Shown piece by piece: positions 24,625 to 33,463 of a stretch of 43,427 bases of DNA. Positions within the stretch are counted from its first letter, which is position 1. The number at the start of each line of letters is the position of its first letter. The stretch is from contig JAQTZV010000036.1 in the NCBI GenBank assembly GCA_028687585.1, positions 1-43,427 of the forward strand, written 5' to 3'. Source of the DNA: Desulfuromonadaceae bacterium. GTDB lineage: Bacteria; Desulfobacterota; Desulfuromonadia; Geobacterales; Pseudopelobacteraceae. The notes below the pieces were generated by a model, which saw only the letters and a list, made by a program, of their open reading frames with translations, ran no database searches and had not been told where the DNA came from. The position numbers and the translations under genes were made by a program.

Positions 24625-25881
24625 ATGAGTATCGCTGAAAAAGTCATAAAAATCGCACAGGACGCCCGTAGCGCATCGTTGGAAATGGCGCGCTTATCGA
24701 CCACCGCAAAAAACAGCATGCTGCTGAAAATGGCTGACGCACTTGAAGGTGCAACGGCAGAACTCATCTCTGAAAATCGCCGGGATCTGATCACTGGAGA
24801 ACAGAAGGGACTTTCAGCCGCCATGCTGGACCGCCTGATGCTCGATGAAAGCCGCATCAAGGGAATCGCCGCTGCTCTGCGCGAGATTGCCGCCCTGCCT
24901 GATCCGGTTGGTGAAGTGACCAAAATGTGGAAGCGGCCAAACGAACTCATGGTCGGCAAGATGCGTATCCCGCTCGGTACGATCGGCATCATCTATGAGT
25001 CACGGCCGAACGTGACCGCCGATGCCGCCGCGCTCTGCCTCAAGGCCGGCAATGCCGTGGTGCTTCGTGGCGGCTCTGAGGCGATTAACTCAAACCGTGC
25101 CATCGCTGCGGTTCTGCAGGGTGTGCTGAGGGAGATGGATATCCCCCCGGCAGCACTCTCCCTGATTCCGTTCACCGAACGGGATGGGGTTCTGGAAATG
25201 CTCAAACAGGAAGAGTTCATCGACCTGATCATCCCGCGCGGCGGCGAAAGCCTGATCCGCTTCGTGGTGGAAAATTCACGCATCCCCGTAATAAAGCACT
25301 ACAAGGGTGTCTGTCATATCTTTGTCGATCAGTCGGCAGATTTCGACAAGGCCGAACAGATCATCATCAATAGCAAGACCCAGCGTCCCGGCGTCTGCAA
25401 TGCCCTGGAAACGCTCCTGATCCACAAAGATGTGGCCGCAGAATTTATCCCAAGAATTGCCGCCACACTGTCGGCGCTCGGGGTAGAATTACGCGGCGAC
25501 AAGGCTTTTTGCAACCTGGTGCCAATCGCGACGCCAGCGACGGAAGATGACTGGCATGCCGAATATCTGGAATTAATCCTCGCCTGCCGAGTGGTTGATG
25601 ACATCGATGCCGCTATTGACCACATCAACCGCTACTGTTCGCTGCACACCGAATCGATCATCACCAGCGACTACAGCCGTGCCCAGCGCTTTATCCGCGA
25701 AGTAAACTCATCCTGTGTCATGGTCAACGCTTCAACCCGCTTTGCCGATGGCGGCCAACTCGGACTGGGAGCCGAAATCGGCATCTCCACCACCAAACTG
25801 CACTCCTTCGGTCCGATGGGGTTGGAAGACCTGACGACGACGAAGTTTATTGTGTATGGGGACGGGCAGGTCCGGGAATAG
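24625..25881 (+). CDS. proA: gamma-glutamyl phosphate reductase (proline synthesis)
   Basis: The 418-residue product has the ProA aldehyde-dehydrogenase-like fold, with PLGTIGIIYESRPNVTADAAALCLKAGNAV, PRGGESLIRFV and the catalytic Cys in QRPGVCNALETLL. C-terminal ASTRFADGGQLGLGAEIGIST is also present. It reduces glutamyl-5-phosphate with NADPH in the second step of proline synthesis. It follows the two-component pair by 33 bases and ends at a terminator; proB is not in the window. Confidence 0.97.
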   Translation: MSIAEKVIKIAQDARSASLEMARLSTTAKNSMLLKMADALEGATAELISENRRDLITGEQKGLSAAMLDRLMLDESRIKGIAAALREIAALPDPVGEVTKMWKRPNELMVGKMRIPLGTIGIIYESRPNVTADAAALCLKAGNAVVLRGGSEAINSNRAIAAVLQGVLREMDIPPAALSLIPFTERDGVLEMLKQEEFIDLIIPRGGESLIRFVVENSRIPVIKHYKGVCHIFVDQSADFDKAEQIIINSKTQRPGVCNALETLLIHKDVAAEFIPRIAATLSALGVELRGDKAFCNLVPIATPATEDDWHAEYLELILACRVVDDIDAAIDHINRYCSLHTESIITSDYSRAQRFIREVNSSCVMVNASTRFADGGQLGLGAEIGISTTKLHSFGPMGLEDLTTTKFIVYGDGQVRE

Positions 25882-25910
25882 TTTTCCGGACAAAACATAC
25901 CATGCATGCA

Positions 25911-25954
25911 AAACGCCCCGTTGGAATCATCCTGACGGGGCGTTTTTGTTTTTG
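25911..25954 (+). terminator. rho-independent terminator after proA
   Basis: AACGCCCCGT pairs with ACGGGGCGTT around a 13-base loop, followed by TTTGTTTTTG. Confidence 0.9.
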
Positions 25955-26024
25955 AGAATCTCAGACCCTATTTTTCGGCCTGCTTGATAGCATTGGTGGT
26001 TATGCGATATTCCTGAGTCAGGGA

Positions 26025-26052
26025 TTGACATATCCGCTCCCTAATGTAATAC
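26025..26052 (+). promoter_or_regulatory. sigma70 promoter of the toxin-antitoxin pair
   Basis: TTGACA (26025-26030) and TAATAC (26047-26052) are 16 bases apart. The -10 box lies inside the left arm of the operator palindrome, so repressor binding would block transcription. Confidence 0.68.
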
Positions 26053-26072
26053 TCAACAAAGTATTACATTAG
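26041..26072. promoter_or_regulatory. operator palindrome for antitoxin autoregulation
   Basis: A perfect 13-base inverted repeat, CTAATGTAATACT (26041-26053) and AGTATTACATTAG (26060-26072), is separated by six bases. It covers the -10 box and the expected transcription start, the usual place for AbrB-type antitoxin binding. Confidence 0.82.
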
Positions 26073-26091
26073 TAAAAGGAGTACAAAAATC

Positions 26092-26322
26092 ATGCGGGTA
26101 ACCAGCAAAGGGCAGGTAACAATTCCTCGTAACGTTCGCCAGAAACTGGGAATATTCCCCCAAAGCGAAGTTGAATTTGTGGTTGAGGGCAATACCGTTG
26201 TTTTACGTACCGTTGCCGAAGAAACCGGCAGGGGAAAACGACTGATCGAAACCCTGCGCGGACGTGCAACTGTACGAATGACAACCGACGAAATTATGGC
26301 GCTTACGAGAGGCGGGGAGTGA
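26092..26322 (+). CDS. AbrB/SpoVT-type antitoxin (VapB/MazE-like)
   Basis: The 76-residue product starts MRVTSKGQVTIPRNVRQKLGI, the swapped-hairpin AbrB DNA-binding domain. The C-terminal tail (RATVRMTTDEIMALTRGGE) matches the toxin-binding tail of VapB antitoxins. It should neutralise the PIN toxin encoded next and repress its own promoter through the palindrome upstream. The ATG follows AAGGAG. Its stop overlaps the toxin start (GTGA). Confidence 0.93.
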   Translation: MRVTSKGQVTIPRNVRQKLGIFPQSEVEFVVEGNTVVLRTVAEETGRGKRLIETLRGRATVRMTTDEIMALTRGGE

Positions 26323-26726
26323 AAACTGACGTACTGGTCGATAGTAACGTTTTGCTTGACATACTGGAAGAGGATGCACACTGGTACGAATGGTCTTCCA
26401 CGCAGTTGCAAAAAGCCGCCGACCGATGTTCGTTGATCATTAATCCGGTTATCTATGCCGAGATTTCAGTCGGTTTTCAGCGTATTGAAGAGCTGGAGGA
26501 AGTTCTCCCCCCGGATTATTTCCAACGAGTAGCGCTTCCATGGGAAGCAGCGTTTCTTGCCGGCAAGTGTTTCATACGCTACCGCAAGCTTGGCGGAACA
26601 AAGAGTTCGCCGCTGCCGGATTTTTTTATCGGTGCCCATGCAGCGGTTTCGGGGCTAACGCTTTTGACTCGCGACGCGGCACGTTACCGTACCTATTTCC
26701 CCTCGCTTAAACTGATTACGCCATAA
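26319..26726 (+). CDS. PIN-domain ribonuclease toxin (VapC-like)
   Basis: The 135-residue product has all four expected PIN acidic residues: Asp8 (VDSNVLLDI), Glu48 (YAEIS), Asp101 (LPDFFIGAHA) and Asp119 (LLTRDAARYRTYFP). It should cut RNA with Mg/Mn when free of antitoxin. The start is GTG, overlapping the antitoxin stop by three bases, with GGGGAG upstream; this keeps its output tied to the antitoxin. The reading frame looks intact. Confidence 0.93.
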   Translation: MKTDVLVDSNVLLDILEEDAHWYEWSSTQLQKAADRCSLIINPVIYAEISVGFQRIEELEEVLPPDYFQRVALPWEAAFLAGKCFIRYRKLGGTKSSPLPDFFIGAHAAVSGLTLLTRDAARYRTYFPSLKLITP

Positions 26727-26770
26727 CATTAGAACAGCACTGCAGAATTCTAAACAGACAGGAGTCCACC

Positions 26771-27175
26771 ATGACGAGTCAAGAGCAGATACGGCAGTTT
26801 CTCGCGTCACCCGCTTTCGGGGTAGTCGGCGCCTCCACCAACCGTGAAAAGTATGGCAACAAGGTACTGCGCTGCTACCAGCAGAACGGCAAAAAAGTCA
26901 TACCGGTCAATCCCAATGGAGCAGATATTGAAGGGATAACCTGTGCCGCCACGATCAGCGACCTGCCGCCTGAGGTTGTGAGTATCTCAATGATTACGCC
27001 GCCGGCGGTCACCACGAAACTTGTGCCACTGGCGATTGAAAAAGGGATCAAAAACATCTGGATGCAGCCGGGAGCGGAGCATCCGGAAGCGGTGGCACTC
27101 TGCCGGGAGAAAGGTATCAACGTCATCGCTGACGGCAGTTGCCTGCTTGTGGTTATGGGGTACCATGACCATTGA
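26771..27175 (+). CDS. CoA-binding domain protein (YccU-like)
   Basis: The 134-residue product is a single Rossmann-like CoA-binding domain: GVVGASTNREKYGNKVLRCYQQNGKKVIPVNPN, ISMITPPAVTTKLV, and a WMQPGAEHPEA segment. Such proteins bind CoA but their role is poorly known. The ATG follows AGGAG. A terminator lies about 85 bases after the stop. Confidence 0.9.
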   Translation: MTSQEQIRQFLASPAFGVVGASTNREKYGNKVLRCYQQNGKKVIPVNPNGADIEGITCAATISDLPPEVVSISMITPPAVTTKLVPLAIEKGIKNIWMQPGAEHPEAVALCREKGINVIADGSCLLVVMGYHDH

Positions 27176-27259
27176 TTCGAGAGAACAACAAGACAAAATT
27201 CTTAACAATCACATAAATACTTGTCATCGCAACAATTATCTGGCATAGTACCAAATCTT

Positions 27260-27290
27260 CGACGGGCAGCAATGCCCGTCGTTTTATTTT
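27260..27290 (+). terminator. rho-independent terminator before typA
   Basis: CGACGGGCA (27260-27268) pairs with TGCCCGTCG (27273-27281) around GCAA and is followed by TTTTATTTT. It ends the CoA-binding gene, but it may also act as a leader terminator for typA if that promoter lies upstream. Confidence 0.85.
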
Positions 27291-27313
27291 GCTTGAATTG
27301 AGGAGCTTTACCC

Positions 27314-29119
27314 ATGCAGGAACGAATCAGAAACATCGCCATTATTGCTCACGTTGACCACGGTAAGACCACTCTGGTTGATGCCATGCTGAAACATGCC
27401 GGGGTTTACCGCGCCAATGAAACAATCACCGAGCGGGTTATGGACTCGAATGACCTTGAAAAAGAACGCGGCATTACCATCCTTGCCAAAAATCTTTCCA
27501 TTCATCACGGGCCCTACAAAATCAACATCGTTGACACCCCCGGCCATGCCGATTTTGGCGGCGAAGTAGAGCGCGTTCTTAAAATGGTTGACTCCGTACT
27601 GCTGCTGGTGGATGCCCTTGACGGTCCCATGCCGCAGACTCGATTCGTCCTGAAAAAATCACTCGATCTGAATTTGAAGCCGATTGTCGTCATCAACAAG
27701 ATCGACCGCCCCGGCAGCCGTCCTGACGAAGTGCTCAATATGGTCTTCGATCTGTTCTGCGAACTGAATGCCTCCGATGATCAGCTCGATTTTCCGGTGG
27801 TCTACACCAGTGCCAAGCTTGGCTACGCCAAAATTGACATCAATATTGAATCAACCAATCTTGAGCCGCTCTTTGCCGTGATTGAAGCAAATGTCCGCCC
27901 GCCCAAGGGAGATGCCAACGCCCCGTTCCAGATGCTGATCGCCAACATCGATTACAACGACTATATTGGCCGTATGGCAACCGGTCGTATCTTTAACGGC
28001 AAAGTCAGGGCCGGTGAAACAGTTGCCATGATCAAGCAGGACGGGAGTATTACGAAGGGACGCATTACCAAGCTGCTCGGTTACGAGGGGTTAAAACAGG
28101 TTGATATCGAAGAGGCGGGTACTGGCGACATCGTTACCGTAGCCGGTTTTGAGGAGGTCAGCATCGGTGAAACGCTGGCCTCGGCCGAAAACCCGATCGC
28201 AGTTCCCTACGTTTCTATCGACGAGCCGACTCTTTCAATGAACTTTATTGTCAATACGTCTCCGTTCGCCGGCCGGGAAGGTAAATGGGTCACCTCGCGT
28301 AACATCCGCGAGCGCCTGACCAAGGAACTGCGAACCAATGTTTCTCTGCGTGTCGATGATACCGAAAGCGCCGATACGTTCATGGTTTCAGGCCGCGGAG
28401 AACTGCACCTCTCGATCCTGATCGAAAACATGCGCCGTGAAGGTTTCGAACTCGCTGTTTCCAAGCCGGAAGTTATTGTCCGGATGAAAGACGGCGTTAA
28501 AATGGAACCAATGGAATATCTGGTAGTTGATGTTGCTTCCGAATTTCAGGGTGCCATTATCGAAAAAATGGGGCCTCGTAAAGGTGAGATGGTTGCCATG
28601 GCGCCAATGGGCGAGATGGTACGCCTCGAATTCATCATCCCGGCACGCGGACTGATCGGCCTGCGCGGCGAGGTTCTGACCGATACCCGCGGCACCGCGG
28701 TGATGACCCACACATTCCACGAATATGCCCCGTACAAAGGTGACATCCCGGGGCGTAAAAACGGCGCGCTGATGGCTATGGATCATGGCGAAACAACCGC
28801 CTACTCACTGGACGCGCTGCAACCGCGCGGCACCCTGTTCATTGGTGCCGGCGTCGAAGTTTACGGCGGCATGATCATCGGCCAGAACAACAAGGATGGC
28901 GATCTGGATGTCAACCCCTGCAAAGGGAAGAAATTGACCAACGTGCGTGCTTCCGGCACTGACGACGCCATCAAGCTGACCCCGCCAAAAACTATGACCC
29001 TTGAACAGGCACTTGAGTTCATTGAGGACGACGAACTGGTGGAGGTAACGCCCAACTCGGTTCGCCTGCGTAAGAAAGAGCTTGATCCGACCCGCCGCAA
29101 ACGGGCTCACAAAGCGTAG
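27314..29119 (+). CDS. typA: ribosome-associated GTPase TypA/BipA
   Basis: The 601-residue product has translational GTPase motifs AHVDHGKTTL (G1), RGITI (G2), DTPGHADFGGEVER (G3) and NKIDRP (G4), then EF-G-like domains III and V and the TypA-specific C-terminal domain (ALEFIEDDELVEVTPNSVRLRKKEL). It binds 70S ribosomes and helps late ribosome assembly and stress adaptation. Length is normal. A strong terminator follows. Confidence 0.97.
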   Translation: MQERIRNIAIIAHVDHGKTTLVDAMLKHAGVYRANETITERVMDSNDLEKERGITILAKNLSIHHGPYKINIVDTPGHADFGGEVERVLKMVDSVLLLVDALDGPMPQTRFVLKKSLDLNLKPIVVINKIDRPGSRPDEVLNMVFDLFCELNASDDQLDFPVVYTSAKLGYAKIDINIESTNLEPLFAVIEANVRPPKGDANAPFQMLIANIDYNDYIGRMATGRIFNGKVRAGETVAMIKQDGSITKGRITKLLGYEGLKQVDIEEAGTGDIVTVAGFEEVSIGETLASAENPIAVPYVSIDEPTLSMNFIVNTSPFAGREGKWVTSRNIRERLTKELRTNVSLRVDDTESADTFMVSGRGELHLSILIENMRREGFELAVSKPEVIVRMKDGVKMEPMEYLVVDVASEFQGAIIEKMGPRKGEMVAMAPMGEMVRLEFIIPARGLIGLRGEVLTDTRGTAVMTHTFHEYAPYKGDIPGRKNGALMAMDHGETTAYSLDALQPRGTLFIGAGVEVYGGMIIGQNNKDGDLDVNPCKGKKLTNVRASGTDDAIKLTPPKTMTLEQALEFIEDDELVEVTPNSVRLRKKELDPTRRKRAHKA

Positions 29120-29127
29120 CCCCCCTC

Positions 29128-29162
29128 AAAGCGGGCCGGGAATTTCCCCGGCCCGCTTTTTT
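29128..29162 (+). terminator. rho-independent terminator after typA
   Basis: GCGGGCCGGG pairs with CCCGGCCCGC around a short loop and is followed by six T residues, with matching A residues upstream. Confidence 0.93.
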
Positions 29163-29169
29163 AATGCTG

Positions 29170-29197
29170 TTGCAAAATAATCATAATTAGCTATAGT
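29170..29197 (+). promoter_or_regulatory. candidate sigma70 promoter of the hybrid kinase
   Basis: TTGCAA (29170-29175) and TATAGT (29192-29197) are 16 bases apart, immediately after the typA terminator and about 57 bases before the gene. Confidence 0.52.
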
Positions 29198-29254
29198 GTC
29201 CCGCGTCATAAAATAAACTTTTTTCATCTGTTCCGATGTGGGTGAGTGAATTTC

Positions 29255-32158
29255 ATGAAGCTTGATACTCCTGTAGATGAATATGCATCCTTCAAGCGCT
29301 ACATAATTATCACCGTTGTATCCCTGATACTTCTGTTGCTCGGCTTTTCAGTGTGGAAGTCTGCTACGGAGTATCGTTTGACTCTGCGGGCTTCCGAACA
29401 GCTGACCAGAGGCTATGCCCGTGCTCTCAGGGAACATGCTGAACGGGCCTTCAGCGAAACCGACAGCGTCCTGTTGGCTGTTGCCGCGCAGGTTGCCGCT
29501 CATGGCGGCATCGACAAGGAAAGCAGCCTGCATCTGCGTGAAGTTTACACCCGGCACCAAGGCACCGCCCCTCAGATCGGATCGATTGTACTGATAAACC
29601 GCCACGGAGCACTCTTCGCACACACCCTTGATTCCCCGATAAAAGAGTCAGACGCGACCGACCGCGAATTTTTTCTCTATCATAAAACCAATCCGGACGA
29701 TGATTCGGCGTTTATTTCACGACCGTTCAAAAGCCGACTCACCGGCAAATGGCGCTTTACAATGTCTCACCCTATCCGCTCCACCACTGGTGTTTTTGAA
29801 GGGGTGATTGCTGTCGGATTTGAGATGGAATATTTTCAGAAGTTTTATGAATCCCTCGATCTCGGCAAGCAGGGGCGCGTCATCATGATGCGCACGGATG
29901 GTGCGCTTCTTCTGGCCGCTCCGTTTAATGAGAAAGATTACGCTGCCGACTTCAAAAAATCACACCTCATGCGGACCTATCTGCCGCGCTCACCCCAGGG
30001 AACGTTTCGGATTACTCCCGGCAAAGCCCTGCTGGAGCCCGATGGCCGAATAATTTCATACGATTCACTGAACAGCTTCCCGCTGGTAGCGATGGCCAAT
30101 GTCAGTATTGATGAAATTACCACCCCCTGGCTGAAAGGAACGCTGCTTCAGGCGACACTGACTCTTGCTGCCTGTATTGGGCTCGGTGTATTGACGTTAA
30201 TACTGCTTCGTCAACTCAAACGCATTCAACGGGCCACCCAACTGCAATTAGAACATCAGACGGAGATCGTGGCGTCTGCAACCGTCTGGCAGACCACCTT
30301 TGATTCAGTTGCAGATGCCATCTGGGTTATGGACCTTGAGCGGAATATTCTGAGCTGTAACAAGGCCACCAGTTCAATATTTGGAAAGGATACTGATCAG
30401 ATAACCGGCAATATATGCTGTGCCGTTGCCCATACGTGCCGGACTTCCATTATCGCATGCCCCTTTCAGAAGATGCTGGAGAGCGGACAACGGGCCGACA
30501 TGCAGATTATTTACGGAGACCGCTGGTTTGAAGTTTCCGTCCATCCGATTAAAGACAACGGCGGCGCCATTAGCGGCGCTGTCCATATCGTTTCTGATAT
30601 AACCGGGCTGAAACAGGCCGAAGAGCGGGCGATTGCGAGCGAAGCCGACATGCGTGCGCTTCTTTCTGCAATTCCGGACGTCATTTTTTTTAAGGATAGC
30701 GCCGGCAGATGGATAGTAGCCAATAGCGCCGGCGTAGATTTTTTTGGCCTCCAGACTGCTGATTATCAGGGGAAATCCGACCTTGAGCTGGCAGAGCTGG
30801 TGCCGGAAAGAAAAGATGCCCTGCTGGCCTTCCGTCAATCAGACCAAGCCGTTTGGGAGCAGCAAAGTTCGACTCATACAGAAGAAATAATCCCCGGTAC
30901 CGATGGCAAAACACACATTTTCGAGACCACTAAAATTCCGCTGTATAAGCCTGACGACAGCAAACGTGGCATGGTCATTCTTTGCCGTGACATTTCCGAA
31001 CAGAGACAGTTGGAATTACAACTCCGGCAGGCGCAGAAAATGGAGGCAATCGGGCACCTTGCGGGTGGTATTGCCCACGACTTCAACAATCTGCTGACTC
31101 CTATTATGGGGTATGCCGAAATGGCTGCAGCGGCACTGTCAAGTGACAACAAGCTGGCGCCAAAACTGAACGGCATACTCGCTGCTGCCCACAAAGCCAA
31201 GGCGCTCACCCAACAACTCCTCAGCTTTGGACGGCGCCAGTCGATCACCTCGGAAATCGTTGATATCAACGAAGTCATCCTGTCATTTAACACAATTCTA
31301 CGCCGCACCATCCGGGAGAGCATCCGCATTGAGCTTGTGCTTGATCCGGAAGGCTCGTTCATCAAGGGTGACCGATCCCAGGTGGAACAGATTATTCTTA
31401 ATATGACGGTAAATGCCCAGGATGCCTTTGACGGATCACAAGGACGAATAACCATAGAAACCTGCAAAATGTGGATGGATGGAGAAAATGCCCGCATGCA
31501 TCCCGGCATGATTCCGGGTGAATATGTACTGTTGTCGTTCCGGGACAACGGCTGCGGCATGAGTGATGAAGTCCTCAACCATATCTTTGAACCATTTTTC
31601 ACCACCAAGCAGATCGGTCACGGCACCGGGCTGGGGCTGGCAACTGTGTACGGCATCGTCAGACAGCATAACGCCTATATCTCCGTTATCAGTCGTAAGG
31701 GAGACGGGACTACGTTTGATATTTTCTTCCCGGCCTGTGCTCAGGTACCGCTGATGGTTTCGCAGCCGGTACAGTCAGGCAGCGGCCCGCTTGCCGGTGC
31801 GATCACCATCCTGGTTGTCGAGGATAATGAGATGGTCAGGGAGATGGTACAGGAAATGCTTTCGGGGCACGGCTATACGATTCTTGCAGCTGCAGACCCG
31901 CATCAGGCCATTGAGCTTTTGGCGCACAACACCACTCAGATTGATCTGCTGGTTTCCGATGTTGTCATGCCTGGAATGAATGGCCCGGAGTTGTACGAAC
32001 AGCTGGTGGTACAAATCCCCACTCTCAAAGTAATCTTTATCTCCGGCTACCCGGTCAATCCAAGTCTGCGGGGCGGAACACTGGAAGATGGCGTCAACTA
32101 TCTGCAGAAGCCCTTTACCGCCGAGGCGCTGCTGGAGCGGATCACTCAGGTTTTATAA
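29255..32158 (+). CDS. hybrid sensor histidine kinase with extracellular Cache domain
   Basis: The 967-residue product has a transmembrane helix at about 13-35, a periplasmic double-Cache-like region to about 290, and a second helix at about 298-320. Two PAS domains follow: the first holds ISTCR-flanked cysteines (CCAVAHTC..C) and the second begins near PDVIFFKDSAGRWI. HisKA has GGIAHDFNNLLTPIMGY, then HATPase (HGTGLGLATVYGIV) and a C-terminal receiver with VVSDVVMPG-like Asp. The ATG at 29255 follows GGGTGAG. The PAS cysteine cluster may bind metal or a cofactor. No separate output regulator is adjacent. Confidence 0.92.
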   Translation: MKLDTPVDEYASFKRYIIITVVSLILLLLGFSVWKSATEYRLTLRASEQLTRGYARALREHAERAFSETDSVLLAVAAQVAAHGGIDKESSLHLREVYTRHQGTAPQIGSIVLINRHGALFAHTLDSPIKESDATDREFFLYHKTNPDDDSAFISRPFKSRLTGKWRFTMSHPIRSTTGVFEGVIAVGFEMEYFQKFYESLDLGKQGRVIMMRTDGALLLAAPFNEKDYAADFKKSHLMRTYLPRSPQGTFRITPGKALLEPDGRIISYDSLNSFPLVAMANVSIDEITTPWLKGTLLQATLTLAACIGLGVLTLILLRQLKRIQRATQLQLEHQTEIVASATVWQTTFDSVADAIWVMDLERNILSCNKATSSIFGKDTDQITGNICCAVAHTCRTSIIACPFQKMLESGQRADMQIIYGDRWFEVSVHPIKDNGGAISGAVHIVSDITGLKQAEERAIASEADMRALLSAIPDVIFFKDSAGRWIVANSAGVDFFGLQTADYQGKSDLELAELVPERKDALLAFRQSDQAVWEQQSSTHTEEIIPGTDGKTHIFETTKIPLYKPDDSKRGMVILCRDISEQRQLELQLRQAQKMEAIGHLAGGIAHDFNNLLTPIMGYAEMAAAALSSDNKLAPKLNGILAAAHKAKALTQQLLSFGRRQSITSEIVDINEVILSFNTILRRTIRESIRIELVLDPEGSFIKGDRSQVEQIILNMTVNAQDAFDGSQGRITIETCKMWMDGENARMHPGMIPGEYVLLSFRDNGCGMSDEVLNHIFEPFFTTKQIGHGTGLGLATVYGIVRQHNAYISVISRKGDGTTFDIFFPACAQVPLMVSQPVQSGSGPLAGAITILVVEDNEMVREMVQEMLSGHGYTILAAADPHQAIELLAHNTTQIDLLVSDVVMPGMNGPELYEQLVVQIPTLKVIFISGYPVNPSLRGGTLEDGVNYLQKPFTAEALLERITQVL

Positions 32159-32172
32159 ACCGGTCAAAGTAT

Positions 32173-32193
32173 CGGATGATTTTTTACCATCCG
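32173..32193. repeat. short hairpin before cbiET
   Basis: CGGATG and CATCCG enclose a T-rich nine-base loop in the 87-base gap before cbiET. There is no U tract after it, so a terminator role is doubtful. No B12-box sequence was seen here. Confidence 0.35.
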
Positions 32194-32245
32194 GATGCTA
32201 TAGTTCGCCGGACGAGAATCTGACTTCCGATACGAGGCACACACC

Positions 32246-33463
32246 ATGGCACAGCAAACGATTTATCTGATAGGAGCAGGTTTTACCGGTTGGGATGGTT
32301 TCCCCGCCAAGGCGTTGGAGATCATTGACACGGCTGACATTATGATCGGCCATCAGCGTCATCTGGAGATTTTCCCGAAATTTTCCGGTATAAAAAAAGA
32401 GCTCGGAGACCTTTCCGAACTCATCGATTTTCTGAAGAAAACTGATCAACGTGTTGTTGTGCTCGCCTCGGGCGATCCGACTTTTTTCGGGATTTCGCGT
32501 TTCCTGCTCCGCAACCTCCCCAAAGAACGCATTGAAATATTCCCCAATGTAACCAGCATGCAGTACGCATTCGCGAGGATTAAAGAGCCGTGGGATGATG
32601 GCATCTTCGTTTCCGTCCACGGCCGCGGCATGCATCAGGCAATAGACAAAATTATCGCCGCCGAAAAAGCCTGTGTTCTGACCGACAAGATCAATACGCC
32701 GGCAGCCATCGCAACCGAACTGATTGAGCGTGGCGCGGAAGGTTATGAAGCGTGGCTCTGTGAAGACTTGGGGATGCCGACCGAGGCATTCACCAAAACG
32801 ACCGTACGGGGACTGCTGGAGATTGCTGCCTCTGAACTGAACATCCTGATTCTGATTCGCACCTATGAACCAAACCTCATACACTATCCGCTGATCGGCA
32901 TCGATGACGACGAGTTCCACACGTCGAAAAAACTGATTACCAAACAGGAGGTACGGGCGGTTACTCTGGCGAAACTCCAGTTGCAGGATGATCTGGTTCT
33001 GTGGGATATCGGCGCTGGAAGTTGTTCGGTTTCGATCGAGGCCTCCAATCTGATGCCGGGCGGTCGGATTTTTGCCGTGGAAAAAAATCCGCAATGCATC
33101 GGATTTATCACTGAAAATATGAAAAAGTTCTGCACCCGCAATATAAAGCTGATCGAAGCCTACGCCCCGGACGGCCTGGACGATCTGCCTGACCCCGATC
33201 GAGTTTTCATCGGCGGGGCCGGCGGCAAGCTTGACGAGGTAATAGACGTTGTTTCACTGCGTTTGAGACCGGAGGGTGTTGTCGTGATTAACGCGATAAC
33301 TCTTGATACCCTTACCCGGGCGGTTGAATTTCTTGAAGACCATGGCTTTACGGTTGAAGCGTCCTGCATCAATGTGGCCAAGACCCGCAACCTGACGGAA
33401 TACAAAATGTTTGAAGCCCAAAACCCGGTGTATGTCATTTCTGCCCGGAAGGGTGGCGAATAG
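32246..33463 (+). CDS. cbiET: (cobalt-)precorrin-6Y/-7 C5,15-methyltransferase, decarboxylating (CbiE-CbiT fusion)
   Basis: The 405-residue product fuses a CbiE-type tetrapyrrole methylase (about 1-205, with IYLIGAGFTGWDGFPAKAL and VVVLASGDPTFFGI) to a CbiT-type Rossmann methylase (about 215-400, with LWDIGAGSCSVSIEAS as the SAM loop). It methylates C5 and C15 and decarboxylates the C12 side chain during corrin synthesis. The stop codon shares one base with the GTG start of the next gene. Cobalamin is needed by methylmalonyl-CoA mutase, the partner of the epimerase at 266-676. Confidence 0.93.
   Translation: MAQQTIYLIGAGFTGWDGFPAKALEIIDTADIMIGHQRHLEIFPKFSGIKKELGDLSELIDFLKKTDQRVVVLASGDPTFFGISRFLLRNLPKERIEIFPNVTSMQYAFARIKEPWDDGIFVSVHGRGMHQAIDKIIAAEKACVLTDKINTPAAIATELIERGAEGYEAWLCEDLGMPTEAFTKTTVRGLLEIAASELNILILIRTYEPNLIHYPLIGIDDDEFHTSKKLITKQEVRAVTLAKLQLQDDLVLWDIGAGSCSVSIEASNLMPGGRIFAVEKNPQCIGFITENMKKFCTRNIKLIEAYAPDGLDDLPDPDRVFIGGAGGKLDEVIDVVSLRLRPEGVVVINAITLDTLTRAVEFLEDHGFTVEASCINVAKTRNLTEYKMFEAQNPVYVISARKGGE

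Noticed and set aside
30874..31608. 244-codon open frame on the minus strand
   Set aside because: Antisense to the kinase domain of the hybrid sensor; low-complexity Ser/Arg composition typical of a shadow frame.
32159..32245. Possible cobalamin riboswitch before cbiET
   Set aside because: The gap is only 87 bases and contains no B12-box sequence, only a small hairpin.
32198..33094. 298-codon open frame on the minus strand
   Set aside because: Antisense to the well-supported cbiET gene; no domain or ribosome site.
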